Positions 43,693 to 53,476 of a stretch of DNA of 64,000 nucleotides are shown piece by piece. Each line of letters begins with the position of its first letter. Within the stretch, counting starts at the first letter, position 1. The position numbers and the translations under genes are program-made. Source of the DNA: Calditrichota bacterium (GTDB lineage Bacteria; Calditrichota; Calditrichia; RBG-13-44-9; J042); the NCBI GenBank assembly GCA_013150955.1, contig JAADJD010000062.1:91383-155382 (forward strand). The letters run 5' to 3'. Below the pieces are notes generated by a model. That model searched no databases. It worked only from the letters and a program-made list of their open reading frames with translations, and was not told the origin of the DNA.

Positions 43693-43907
43693 GTCAAATT
43701 TCATCTTGCTCGCTCACCCCACGCGTGGCAAAAGACCTAAAAAAATAACGGGTTACACCTATCCAGGGTTCCCTGTATGCCGCAGACATCCCTTTCTTGT
43801 TTCACCCTTCCCCGCCCCCGGAAGCAGCCAATCGACTGGGATCGCCCCACTGTCGATCGTGCGATTCTGGATTACCCATCCGGTTCCTTTTTGGTACCAC
43901 CTCATGC

Positions 43908-46388
43908 CTATTCCACCTTTCGATAAAACTCGTTGAGGCACCACACCTTCACGTCCGCTGGCCGGGCCGAATTGGTTTTTCTTTTCCCGGTAATCTGCAC
44001 CGAATCCCCCGGAAACAGATCCAGCCAGTTATCGGAAAACTCCACGCCCGGCGCCTCCAGAAAAACGCCGGGAACAAAGGTGTGGGCATTCAATCGGATG
44101 CGAATTTCCTCCCCGGTCTCATCCTCAACCGCCCACTGCAACCCTTCTGGATCCAGGTGCAAATGTTTTAAAGGCAAGTACGTCCAATAATGGCGGGAAA
44201 TTTCCTCTCCCGCATCATCCATCAAGCGCAATAACCAGAGGCGACAGGCCTTTTCGTCATCGGAGATCGGAGTGTGCCGCTCCCACACGGTGAGCACCTG
44301 ACCTGCTGGAAGCTGAACGGCCTGAGTGCCTGACCACACGGGGGCGTTTTCCTTCAAATCAAAAAGAGTCAGCTGAAGTTCGCCATTCCAGACCGTGCTA
44401 TCCAGATTCAGGGCACGGACGCAGATCTTCTCCCCATCGCCTTGAATGACTGCCCGCTGTTTCTGGAAAAACCGCCGCGCGGCAAAATAAGCGGCCTTGG
44501 GTTGCAGGTTGGCATCAATCAACGCCCAGCTGGTTACCGGCCAGCAATCATTAAGTTGCCAGATTAGACTGCCCGACGTCTGTGGCCAGCGAAAACGCCA
44601 GTGATCCACACAGGTTTGCAGGGCCAGTGCCTGGTTCAACCAGGTCAGGTAAAGAAACGCCTCCCAGCGGGTGGAAACAGGCAAATGTGCCACCAGAAAG
44701 CGAAACAATCGTTCGGTGCCTTCTTCCTGCTTGTTATGATGTTCCACCGTGCGGCTCCAGGGATACCGTTCCCCGGGTTCGATTGCTGCTTCCAGGGTTT
44801 CCCGATTCGCCGGCGCCTGAAATCCAAATTCGGTGACGAAAAGACTGTCATCCGCTTCCACGGTGCGATAATCCTGCCAGATGCTCCAGATGTTCCACTG
44901 ATGCCGATTGCCACTGCGGGTATCGTTGGGATCTGCGTCGTCACCAAACGGCGAAGACGGCCAGTAAGCCCGGGTGGGATCCAGTTGCTGGCACAATTCC
45001 GGCAACAATCGATGGAAAATCGAATATCCGGGCATGTCTTCCGGGGAACGTCCGGTACGCTGGTACCAGATCCATTCATTCTCATTATTCCCACACCAGA
45101 TTACCAGACAGGGATGATGCTGCAGGCGGCCAATCTGATAGCGCGCTTCCCGACGCACATTTTCCAGAAAGGCCTGGTGCTCGGGATAATCCCCGCAGGC
45201 AAACATGAAGTCCTGCCACACCATCAATCCCAGGCGATCACACCATTCGTAAAACACATCCGTCTCATATACGCCGCCACCCCACACCCGGAGCATGTTC
45301 ATCCCGGCATCCCGGGCCATCTGCAACAATCGCCGATATTTTTCCGCCGATACGCGGGGTAGAAACGCATCCGCCGGAATCCAGTTGGCGCCCTGAGCAT
45401 ACACCGGGCGACCATTAACCACAAACCGGAATACGGGGTTTCCCTGATCATCCTGACGCTCCAGGGTAACGGTTCGAATGCCGACGAACCAGGTGCGCTC
45501 ATCCACCACCTCTTTTCCGCTGAATAAACGCGCCTCCAGTTTATACCGGAAGGGTTCTCCCATCCCGTTAGGCCACCACAACCTGGGATTCTTTATCTCC
45601 AGCTGGCAGTCCACGGCGTTTGAATTTATCGGCACGCGGGTATTCCAGACGGGTTCATCCACCCCGGGCTCCCGCAAGACGATTTCCAGTTCCCCGGATT
45701 CGTCTGCAAACCACTCCAGCTGAACCTCCACCCGAACGACCGCTTTCCGGGACGATGCCGAAAGGGTGTGAAATCGCAGATGATCCAAGCGACCCGCATG
45801 CAGCCTTTCCAGATACACCGGTTTCCAGATGCCCACCGTGGGCAGGGATGGCCCCCAGTCCCATCCAAAGGCATACTGCGCCTTGCGGATGTAAACCCGC
45901 TCGGCGCTGTTGGGTGCCGAAAGCGGGCCATATTCCGCCACCTGCGAACGGGCATACAACACCGGGGATTCGAAGATAACTTCCAGCACATTCTCCCCCG
46001 ATTTCAATAAATGGGAGACGGGAAATCGGTAGGCCAGGAACATGTTATCGGTGCTGGCTATCTCTACCCCGTTAAGCCGAACGGTGGCAATGGTGTCCAG
46101 TCCCTCAAAAACCAGAAAAATTGGATGTTGCGGATTCAACCACTGAGGATCCACCTGAAACGTTTTGACGTATCGCCAGCGCTGATCATGTACCCACTGC
46201 ACCGCCACCTCGTTGCGGTTTACAAATGGGTCGGGAATGATGCCGGCCGCCAGCAAATCCGTGTGAATGGTTCCTGGAACCTGTGCCGGCAGGCCATCGG
46301 ATGGAAACGCTCGTGCCACTTCCCCGGGAAGGGACTCCATTTCTGGATGGACACGCCAGTCCCCACACAAATCCAGGCGCTCTCGCAT
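43908..46388 (-). CDS. GH2 beta-mannosidase
   Basis: 826 aa, the usual size for bacterial GH2 beta-mannosidases. The sugar-binding, Ig-like and TIM-barrel parts follow in order. FGWDWGPSLPTVGIWKPVYLE (about 174-194) is a family hallmark. The catalytic acid/base is E436 in WCGNNENEW and the nucleophile is E520 in FVTEFGFQ. It removes terminal beta-mannose from oligosaccharides. No signal peptide is seen, so it should act in the cytoplasm on imported sugars. A Shine-Dalgarno (GGGAGGGCATGATCG) fronts ATG 46388. It is the last gene of the beta-mannoside locus and complements the GH130 phosphorylase upstream. Confidence 0.93.
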   Translation of the reverse strand: MRERLDLCGDWRVHPEMESLPGEVARAFPSDGLPAQVPGTIHTDLLAAGIIPDPFVNRNEVAVQWVHDQRWRYVKTFQVDPQWLNPQHPIFLVFEGLDTIATVRLNGVEIASTDNMFLAYRFPVSHLLKSGENVLEVIFESPVLYARSQVAEYGPLSAPNSAERVYIRKAQYAFGWDWGPSLPTVGIWKPVYLERLHAGRLDHLRFHTLSASSRKAVVRVEVQLEWFADESGELEIVLREPGVDEPVWNTRVPINSNAVDCQLEIKNPRLWWPNGMGEPFRYKLEARLFSGKEVVDERTWFVGIRTVTLERQDDQGNPVFRFVVNGRPVYAQGANWIPADAFLPRVSAEKYRRLLQMARDAGMNMLRVWGGGVYETDVFYEWCDRLGLMVWQDFMFACGDYPEHQAFLENVRREARYQIGRLQHHPCLVIWCGNNENEWIWYQRTGRSPEDMPGYSIFHRLLPELCQQLDPTRAYWPSSPFGDDADPNDTRSGNRHQWNIWSIWQDYRTVEADDSLFVTEFGFQAPANRETLEAAIEPGERYPWSRTVEHHNKQEEGTERLFRFLVAHLPVSTRWEAFLYLTWLNQALALQTCVDHWRFRWPQTSGSLIWQLNDCWPVTSWALIDANLQPKAAYFAARRFFQKQRAVIQGDGEKICVRALNLDSTVWNGELQLTLFDLKENAPVWSGTQAVQLPAGQVLTVWERHTPISDDEKACRLWLLRLMDDAGEEISRHYWTYLPLKHLHLDPEGLQWAVEDETGEEIRIRLNAHTFVPGVFLEAPGVEFSDNWLDLFPGDSVQITGKRKTNSARPADVKVWCLNEFYRKVE

Positions 46389-46449
46389 CGATCATGCCCT
46401 CCCAATCTATTCCAGTAAACACCTCTTTCTGCAGAATACCCCCATCGGG

Positions 46450-49400
46450 TTAGCGGACGAGCATGAGCTTACCATACTGGCTGGCCTGCCCGTATGCAAT
46501 GCGGTAGAAATAAATCCCCGAAGCCACGCTTACCTTCTGGGCATTCTTGCCCTGCCAGCGAAACCGTACGGTTGTCGGTTTCGAGACCGGCAATTGCTGT
46601 CGGTAAATTTCCTGCCCCAGAATGTTGAAAATCTTCAACTCCACAAAGCGGGCCCCGGGCTGGGGATCGTGGATCTGCACCACAAACTCCGTCGTATCGT
46701 TAAACGGATTCGGGAAGGGGCCCCGCAGACTCAGTCGTTTTCCCCGTTGCACTTCCGGGGTTTCGGCATCGGCAATTTTTACCAGATTCTCCACCGTCGC
46801 CATGGCGAAAGCCGTCCCCGCTCCATAAATTTCCTGACCTATCTGTCCAGACTTTTCCCATCCTTCCCGCAAATCTTCCAGGGGGATGTAAAGATCCGGG
46901 TGATTCAGCGAACCGTAGCGGGCCGTATCCGTGTGCACCACTTCCAGCGGGAGATGGGGCGGATAGGTGTAATACAAAACGGCCTGTGACTGCTCCACAA
47001 ACGCCTGAATGAGCTGCTGGACAAATTCTGGAACGATGCCTCCCACCAGCTGGGAATATTCCAGCAGGTACAGCACGGTCTCGTATTGCTCCTTGGGTGT
47101 AATCACCGCACTGTGCTTCATGGGGGAGAGCCCCATAAAGGTCTGGTAGTACTGTCCATATCCGTAATCGCATTCCCACATCCAGGTGAGCCGGAATATG
47201 TTGGCCAACGCCACGTAACTTAACCCGAGGTACCAGGGATCGCCCGTCATGGCATACAGACGCGCACAGGCGGCAGCCCCAATGGCGCTCATGTGAACCT
47301 CGTACATGAGGTCAAATCCTTTGCCTTCAAAATGGGAGATCCCCGCAATAGCTTCTCGCAGGTAGGTGCTATCCCCGGTTAGCTCAAACACGTCCAGCAT
47401 CAAATAGGCATAACCGCCTACCGCATCCGGCTCCGATCCGTAAAGGGGTTGATTGCCGGCGTAAGCAAACTTCACTGGAAATTCGTAATTCACGTTATGG
47501 GCCAGATCGATGACCACTGGAATGGATTGCAACAACAATCGCCGCGCTGTGGAATCCCCCATCTTTGCCAGCGCCGACAGGCCCATGTGCAACTGCATGG
47601 TGTACCAGCTATCGCCCTCGGTAATGCCTTCGTTAGGATAATCGTTCACGATGGTCTGGTACTGCTGGTTGAAAAAGTACGGCAGGGTTGCCGAAAGGGT
47701 CTCATCCAGGTCGGAAAGTTCGCCGAAAAGATTTTCGTAGCGCTTCAGCGGAACCAGGACGTCCAGCTGGGCGATCATTTCCGCACTGTTGAATCGGGTG
47801 ATGTCCACATACGCCCTCAGAAACGGTTTACCATTCAGCTGCACCCAGCAGGAGGGATCTTTTAAATCCCGGGCACTTTTGCGAGCAATCTCCTGCCAGT
47901 TTACCGTCATCACCGGCGGAACGGAAATCTGCCTCAGCACCTGAGCCAGGCCTTCCAGATAGCGCAACATGACGTCATCTTCGCTGCGGGGATGATCTGG
48001 ATAGAGTTTCAAAAAAGCATCGGTCAGGATTAGTGGACTGTTCGGGAAGGTCTGGTTCACGTCCACCGCGCGCAAATACCCAAAATCCCGCCGGCTGGTT
48101 TGCACCACATCGCGAGGTTTGACTCGCAGTCGTTCAAAATACGGATTCAATCGGGAAAAATTTTGAAAATACAGTATGGTTGCCTCCGTTCCTCCCTGAT
48201 CCACCAGAAAGGTGAACCCGGTTGCCAGCGGTACCTGACTGGCAAAAACCCGTGGCGATGCTTCTACCCATTCATCACGTCCCCGATGGTAAAACCGAAA
48301 TTCGCGGGCGGATTGATCGATGGGGTGGGCGGAATGTGCCTGCACCTGCCCCACAAACCGCAGCAAACCCGGTGCATCCCGATAGGCCACCACCTGACCA
48401 ACCATCTGCCCCCACGACCGTTCCGCTTCCAGGCGAACGACGATGGAGTCCTCGTTTTGATTCACGGTCACCGCCTTCAGGCCTTCTGCCGCGGTGAGAT
48501 TCAGGGAAGGTGCATTCAGGATGCGGGTGGCCAGTGCCCGCTCGTTACCATTCAGCGGGGAAATCAAAATATAGTCGTCGTAGCGACCGGCCTCATAAAA
48601 AACCTCGAATCCTCCGCTGATCAGGCGAAACCCGTTCTGCCACAGGGAATCCAGGTAAACCGCAGAGGCTGCGGCCAGGGTAGTAACCGTGGTTGTCCAG
48701 ACGGCCTGTCCGTCCACGCCATCGGGATCGGTTATGCGGGCCTGCACTTCGTAAGTGGTATTTTCCTGCAGTCCGTAAATGGTTTTACGAAACAGACTAT
48801 CCTCCCGGCTCATCACCCCCACCGGGATCCAGTCTCCATCTCCCCGCAAACGGTACCACAGCTCCACCCGCCCGTTCCGATTGGCGTCGCCCCGGTACTG
48901 CAGTTCACAGGTCACCCGGTGAATACCAGCCGCCCGGACGGTAAACGCCAGCGAAACCAGTCTGGGGGTTTGCAAACGCACACCGGTAAAGCGCTGGGGA
49001 TTGGGCCCCACTACGCCATCGTTGTCGGTGGCACGGATTTCCACTTCGTACGTCTGATCGGCTTGCAAACCACTCAACACCCCCTGGAAACGAAAATCCC
49101 CGCGCTGCAGGGATTGCTCTGCTGACCAGTCTCCATTCTCCGGCCGGTAGCGCAGAAACGCCTGACCATTCCGGTTGTCATCCCCCCAGAACGGCAGGGT
49201 AATCCGCACCTCGCTGACGGTTGCTTCCAGTTGGGCTGTCTCCAGCACCAATCGATCCTCAGCTCGGGTGGTCAATTTCAGCACCGGGCGAAAATATTCC
49301 GGGAAATATTCCCGGGAGGCAACATCCAGAATGCCGGTACCGGCAGCCGGAACGGGCTCCCGAACCACCAGCCCCATATTGCTATCCGGGTGGACCAGCC

Positions 49401-49992
49401 AGAATTGCACCAGCGGGGTCAGATTCCACTGCAACCACTGGCCGGTGGCCATGTCCGGCGTAACCACCAGGCTATCTACCGGGACGCCCTGACGGTCTGC
49501 GGGAATGCCATCGGCTCCCGGCTGATCCCATAACAGCGATCCCTGGCGGGCCGCCAGCCAGCTGCACTCTCCCGTCCGGGCCGGCCGGCCATCGTAGCCA
49601 CCCGGATCGTCTCCCTGACCTTCTCCCCATGGCTTCTTCAAGCGGTACACCGCCAGGGTTTTTGCCACCGATTGTTCGGTGCGTCGTTGCACCAGGTATA
49701 ATTGTAATTCGGCCCGGTCAATTTCCAGCGACCGGGGAAGGTGGGACAGATCGAAGCGCAACAGGGCAAATTTGGCATCCGCCATGGCCCCGTTGCCGGT
49801 CACCTCCAGAAAGGTTTCCGCACCCGTGTTGTTTTCCGGCTTATCGGCCAGAATGTGGGCATCCTGTGCCCCCTGGTAGCCGTTTACCCCGCCCTGCAAA
49901 ATCACCGTTTGCTGGGCAAACAAACCACTGTTGATCAGAACTCCCCCCAATACCAGCCACAAAACCCCAAAGATGCCGTGCTTCATCGTCAT
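46450..49992 (-). CDS. Large secreted protein with DNRLRE-like, FnIII-like and sorting domains
   Basis: 1180 aa. A signal peptide ends near LFAQ (about 26). A DNRLRE/CBM-like domain follows (about 28-230: LLRFDLSHLPRSLEIDRAELQLYLVQ), typical of surface glycan-active proteins. Two beta-sandwich repeats (about 245-440) share ENTTYEVQARITDPDGV-like and QTYEVEIRATDNDGV-like segments. Residues about 690-1060 are alpha-helical, with the appearance of an alpha/alpha-toroid. The C-terminus ends in FPNPFNDTTEFVVQI and GIYFYRIAYGQASQYGKLMLVR, a type IX-like sorting domain. It probably stays at the cell surface to bind or cut mannoside-containing polymers. The catalytic family is not assigned. Confidence 0.82.
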   Translation of the reverse strand: MTMKHGIFGVLWLVLGGVLINSGLFAQQTVILQGGVNGYQGAQDAHILADKPENNTGAETFLEVTGNGAMADAKFALLRFDLSHLPRSLEIDRAELQLYLVQRRTEQSVAKTLAVYRLKKPWGEGQGDDPGGYDGRPARTGECSWLAARQGSLLWDQPGADGIPADRQGVPVDSLVVTPDMATGQWLQWNLTPLVQFWLVHPDSNMGLVVREPVPAAGTGILDVASREYFPEYFRPVLKLTTRAEDRLVLETAQLEATVSEVRITLPFWGDDNRNGQAFLRYRPENGDWSAEQSLQRGDFRFQGVLSGLQADQTYEVEIRATDNDGVVGPNPQRFTGVRLQTPRLVSLAFTVRAAGIHRVTCELQYRGDANRNGRVELWYRLRGDGDWIPVGVMSREDSLFRKTIYGLQENTTYEVQARITDPDGVDGQAVWTTTVTTLAAASAVYLDSLWQNGFRLISGGFEVFYEAGRYDDYILISPLNGNERALATRILNAPSLNLTAAEGLKAVTVNQNEDSIVVRLEAERSWGQMVGQVVAYRDAPGLLRFVGQVQAHSAHPIDQSAREFRFYHRGRDEWVEASPRVFASQVPLATGFTFLVDQGGTEATILYFQNFSRLNPYFERLRVKPRDVVQTSRRDFGYLRAVDVNQTFPNSPLILTDAFLKLYPDHPRSEDDVMLRYLEGLAQVLRQISVPPVMTVNWQEIARKSARDLKDPSCWVQLNGKPFLRAYVDITRFNSAEMIAQLDVLVPLKRYENLFGELSDLDETLSATLPYFFNQQYQTIVNDYPNEGITEGDSWYTMQLHMGLSALAKMGDSTARRLLLQSIPVVIDLAHNVNYEFPVKFAYAGNQPLYGSEPDAVGGYAYLMLDVFELTGDSTYLREAIAGISHFEGKGFDLMYEVHMSAIGAAACARLYAMTGDPWYLGLSYVALANIFRLTWMWECDYGYGQYYQTFMGLSPMKHSAVITPKEQYETVLYLLEYSQLVGGIVPEFVQQLIQAFVEQSQAVLYYTYPPHLPLEVVHTDTARYGSLNHPDLYIPLEDLREGWEKSGQIGQEIYGAGTAFAMATVENLVKIADAETPEVQRGKRLSLRGPFPNPFNDTTEFVVQIHDPQPGARFVELKIFNILGQEIYRQQLPVSKPTTVRFRWQGKNAQKVSVASGIYFYRIAYGQASQYGKLMLVR

Positions 49993-50055
49993 GTGTTCTC
50001 CTTCACATCGGTGTCACGTTACCAAATAATGATTTCAGGGAACAACTCCCCGGGA

Positions 50056-50988
50056 TTATCCCACCCGGTGCTTCCACAGCGCGTCGATCAACCGGGATAC
50101 TTTACCCACCGCCAGACCCACCACCTTATCCGCCCCTCCGTAGAATACCAGCAGATCGTCATCAAAAATGGCCGTTCCCTGAGGAAAAACCACGTTATTC
50201 ACATCGCCAATTTTTTCGTAGTCGCGTTCCGGTTCCAGAATGGGATACGGCAGGCGGGCAAGTACCTTTAAGGGATTGCGTTCATCCAGCAGAACGGCTC
50301 CCGCCCGGTAAGTCAGCTGCTTATCCACCCCATGGTAAATCAGGATCCAACCGGCATCGGTTAAAAACGGTGGCGGGCCGGCTCCGATTTTTTCGGCTTC
50401 CCAGATCTGCTCCCCGTACAATACCGTATGGTCATCCAGATTGGCCAGGTGACGTTCCCAGTACTCCGGCTCGGGTTCCAGAAAATGATCCAGATCGTCA
50501 AACAGGGCGATCTGAATGTTGGGCTCAATGCGGTGCATGAAGGCCACCTTGCCATCCACCCGACCGGGAAACAGCATGGCATCTTTGTCCCAGGTATCCG
50601 GCCCAACCTGACCAATTTTATGGTATTCCCGAAAATCTTTTGTTTCCGCCATGATGATGCGTACCTCTTCCCCATCGAATCCGGAATAAAACACAAAGTA
50701 GCGATCCTCGAAGGGAACGATACGTGGATCCTCACATCCGCGGGATTCCTGAGGAAGGGTACGCGAAATGACCGGTTCGTCATGGCGTTCCAGCACCTCG
50801 CCATGGCGATTCAACCGGGCATAGCCGATGGTGGAATAGTTATCCCCCTCCACGGCTCGATAGAGCATGTGGATATCTTCGTTACCGCGAACGGTGCCCG
50901 GATTAAACGCTGCTCGCGATTCCCAGGCATTTTCCTCTCGCGGCCCCAGGATGATCCCGTTTACTCTTTCCAGCTGAAACTGACCCAT
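50056..50988 (-). CDS. GH130 family beta-mannoside phosphorylase
   Basis: 310 aa from ATG 50988, preferred because AAAGGAGATGGGCAG lies before it. The frame to 51015 would add nine residues without a ribosome site. The five-bladed propeller sequence has GH130 features: AAFNPGTVRGNEDIHMLYRAVEG, SRGCEDPRIVPFEDRYFVFYSGFDGEE, WDKDAMLFPG, GAGPPPFLTDAGWILIYHGVD and WPIL-like YPILEPERDYEKIGDVNNVVFPQG. GH130 enzymes cleave beta-1,4- or beta-1,2-mannosides with phosphate to give mannose-1-phosphate. Its position beside a GH2 beta-mannosidase fits a cytoplasmic mannoside route. The exact glycan is undetermined. Confidence 0.93.
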   Translation of the reverse strand: MGQFQLERVNGIILGPREENAWESRAAFNPGTVRGNEDIHMLYRAVEGDNYSTIGYARLNRHGEVLERHDEPVISRTLPQESRGCEDPRIVPFEDRYFVFYSGFDGEEVRIIMAETKDFREYHKIGQVGPDTWDKDAMLFPGRVDGKVAFMHRIEPNIQIALFDDLDHFLEPEPEYWERHLANLDDHTVLYGEQIWEAEKIGAGPPPFLTDAGWILIYHGVDKQLTYRAGAVLLDERNPLKVLARLPYPILEPERDYEKIGDVNNVVFPQGTAIFDDDLLVFYGGADKVVGLAVGKVSRLIDALWKHRVG

Positions 50989-51024
50989 CTGCCCATCTCC
51001 TTTTTTACATTCCACGATTTACTT

Positions 51025-52458
51025 TTAATTCAATGTTTTCTTGAACGTTGCTCTGGAAGCGTCATTCAACTGCCGGCGGAATCGGTTCATTTCGGCCCGC
51101 GCAATGGGATTCCGTTCAATGGCCTGCAGAATCATCAATGCCTCGATGGTCGACTCGGCACCGGCATTGCGATTGACCCGAACCGATCCTGCGGGCGATT
51201 TACCATCCCCGGTCATGGAAGGTTCCCGATACAGCCCATCGAAGCAGCGTCCTGTCCGGGCATCGTACATTACGGCTCCGGCGGGATTGTTCCCGAAGAG
51301 CCAGGCGGCCAGCTGCCCGGCCTGACGTGCGTAGGCCTCCTGCCCGGTGATCCGATACGCCATCAAACTGGCCATGACCATGGGACGAATATCGTAGGCA
51401 ATTTGCGGGAACGCCTCCCGGCGCACCACCTGAACCCCCGCCGCGCTTCCCCGAAACTGCAGCGCGTGCAGGAACCGGTTTTCCAGCAAATAGTGGTAAA
51501 AATAGCGGACTTCCACCAGGGCGCGACGCACCCATTCTTCTTTCTGCAGGAAAGATCCCAGGGTCAACAGTGCATGGGACTGGCTATTGCCCCAGGCATG
51601 CCAGAGATTTCGCCAGCTCCGAAAGGCTCCAAAGGGAAACCGAAGGGAATCGCCTGTTTGCATGATAAGGATGCCCCTGGCCAATCGTTCGGCCAGGGCC
51701 ACCAGATGTCCCCGAAACTCTGGGGAGGCCTGTGGTAAATATTGATCCAGTGCCAGCAACATCACCGCTGCCTGATCGGCACCGGTTTCTACCGGCAGGT
51801 AGGCCGGACAAACCAGTCCATCATAAACCACCGTATCTGGATACGTTGATAAAACGCTATCGTAAAGGGAAAAACTCAATTCCAGGGCATGCTCTGCCTG
51901 TAACGCCAGGGGAACATTTTTGGCGCGTAGCAGGGGCAGGGCGCGTGCCAGCGCCCACTGGGCGCGCCAGGTCCACCAATCCGGACGATTCGTACTGGTC
52001 TCTCCATCACGATTGATGGAATAATCCTCCTGAATAAAATTGTAAAATGTGCCCTCCGGGCTTTGCATGTGAAGTAAAAAGCGCACCAGCAGTTCCACCC
52101 GGCGCCAGGAATCCATCCGCCCGTGGCGCTCGTAATCTTCCAGGTACACCAGAATGGCCCGCGCGGCATCATCCACACAGGCAATGCCTTCTCCCGGCGC
52201 AGCAATGGGCCGGTAATCCGGATATTCCGCGTAAATCCGCACAATGCCCATTTCCGAATCACCCGTGGGTACGACCTGGAAGAGGGCATTGAGGTGAGAC
52301 AGGTTTACCAGCGGCAAGGGGCGACTGGCACACCGCCAGCCTATCACCAGCAACGGCAACACCAGCACCAGTAGTCCCCCTCCAACCTTCCACCAACAGA
52401 ATCCGGAGGTGTGCCCGTTTTTCCGGTTCATTGGACGATTGTTTCCCTTTCTCCTCAC
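51025..52458 (-). CDS. Predicted alpha/alpha-toroid, membrane-anchored or exported carbohydrate-active protein
   Basis: 477 aa. GTG 52458 is chosen because AAGGAG lies within the preceding gene's stop region, 9 bp upstream. The N-terminal part is basic, then GGGLLVLVLPLLVIGW (about 27-42) is a TM or signal segment followed by RC, perhaps a lipobox-like Cys. The mature chain is helical and Trp/Tyr-rich: GIACVDDAARAILVYLEDYERHG, DWWTWRAQWALARALPLL, LWHAWGNSQSHALLTLG. This resembles six-hairpin glycosidases and related proteins without telling the substrate. It is 6 bp after the MalG-type permease gene and 36 bp before the GH130 gene, so it belongs to the locus. Confidence 0.75.
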   Translation of the reverse strand: MRRKGNNRPMNRKNGHTSGFCWWKVGGGLLVLVLPLLVIGWRCASRPLPLVNLSHLNALFQVVPTGDSEMGIVRIYAEYPDYRPIAAPGEGIACVDDAARAILVYLEDYERHGRMDSWRRVELLVRFLLHMQSPEGTFYNFIQEDYSINRDGETSTNRPDWWTWRAQWALARALPLLRAKNVPLALQAEHALELSFSLYDSVLSTYPDTVVYDGLVCPAYLPVETGADQAAVMLLALDQYLPQASPEFRGHLVALAERLARGILIMQTGDSLRFPFGAFRSWRNLWHAWGNSQSHALLTLGSFLQKEEWVRRALVEVRYFYHYLLENRFLHALQFRGSAAGVQVVRREAFPQIAYDIRPMVMASLMAYRITGQEAYARQAGQLAAWLFGNNPAGAVMYDARTGRCFDGLYREPSMTGDGKSPAGSVRVNRNAGAESTIEALMILQAIERNPIARAEMNRFRRQLNDASRATFKKTLN

Positions 52459-52464
52459 TGCGGT

Positions 52465-53280
52465 TCACTCCTTTAATCCGGTTGTGGCCATACTTTCAAT
52501 GAAGTAGCGCTGGAAGAACAGATAGGCCAGCACAATGGGCAACGCCAGCATGGTTGCCGCCGCCAGCTTTACCCCCAGCTGGGCCTCCGCCCGTCCCCCC
52601 ACCGCAAACAGGGCAATCAACTGAGGCATGGTCATCAACTCCTCCACCCGAATCACAATCAGTGGCCAGAGCACCTCGTTCCAGGTATTCATGAAGGTGA
52701 TGATGCCCACGGTCACCAGCGCCGGTACAGCATTGGGCCAGAGAATCCGAAATAAAATCTGCAAATCGCCGCAGCCATCGATGCGTGCGGCATCGATGAG
52801 ATCCTGCGGAATGCTCATGAAAAACTGGCGAAACATGATGATGCCAAACGCATTCATGATGTAGGGCACGATCAGGGCCAGATAGGTATCCACCCAGCCA
52901 AATTTGACCATCAGGATGTACTGGGGAATCAGGGTAATCTGAAATGGCAGCGTCATCGTAAAGAGAATGACGTAAAAAATCAGATTGCGTCCCCGGAAGC
53001 GCAAGCGCGATAGCGCATACCCCACCATGGAACCAAACACCAGTACTCCGGCCGTTACGGCCGCGGAAACCAGCAGACTGTTCAGCAGTGCCCGAAAGAT
53101 CGGGATTTTCTCCACCACCTGTTGATAGCTGTGCAAAGACATACGGGAGGGCAACAGCACCAGCGACTCGATTTCCTTCTCCGGTGCCAGCGAGGCCATC
53201 ACCATCCAGAAAAATGGATAGGTGAAAACAATCACTCCGGCAATCAGCACCAGGTAAATCATCCATTTGCGCGAACCCAT
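52465..53280 (-). CDS. Carbohydrate ABC transporter permease, MalG type
   Basis: 271 aa from ATG 53280. The longer frame starts with TTG 53310 but has no Shine-Dalgarno, while GGGGACATCAG fronts the ATG. Six helices are expected. The EAA loop for the ATPase contact is seen as ARIDGCGDLQILFRILWPNAVPALVT. This is the second permease of a sugar importer and pairs with the next gene. No ATPase gene follows, so it probably shares an ATPase (MsmK/UgpC-like) coded elsewhere. Confidence 0.94.
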   Translation of the reverse strand: MGSRKWMIYLVLIAGVIVFTYPFFWMVMASLAPEKEIESLVLLPSRMSLHSYQQVVEKIPIFRALLNSLLVSAAVTAGVLVFGSMVGYALSRLRFRGRNLIFYVILFTMTLPFQITLIPQYILMVKFGWVDTYLALIVPYIMNAFGIIMFRQFFMSIPQDLIDAARIDGCGDLQILFRILWPNAVPALVTVGIITFMNTWNEVLWPLIVIRVEELMTMPQLIALFAVGGRAEAQLGVKLAAATMLALPIVLAYLFFQRYFIESMATTGLKE

Positions 53281-53476
53281 CTGATGTCCCCGTGTTAAAT
53301 GCCTTCCCAATCGTTCATTACGAAATTTTCAAAAGCGGCTGATGGCATCCCGTTCCCGGAATATTCTCCATTCCATGAAATGGTAACCGGAATCATCCGC
53401 CCCGCTGGAAGGGCGGCTTTCAATCTGGACATGACTGTTTTGCCCCTCTTCACGAATTCACCCCTTCCTGTCACCC

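Noticed and set aside
53281-53476. Possible gene in the gap between the two permeases (62 codons, + strand)
   Set aside because: Antisense to the operon, without a Shine-Dalgarno or family. The gap may be a leftover spacer.
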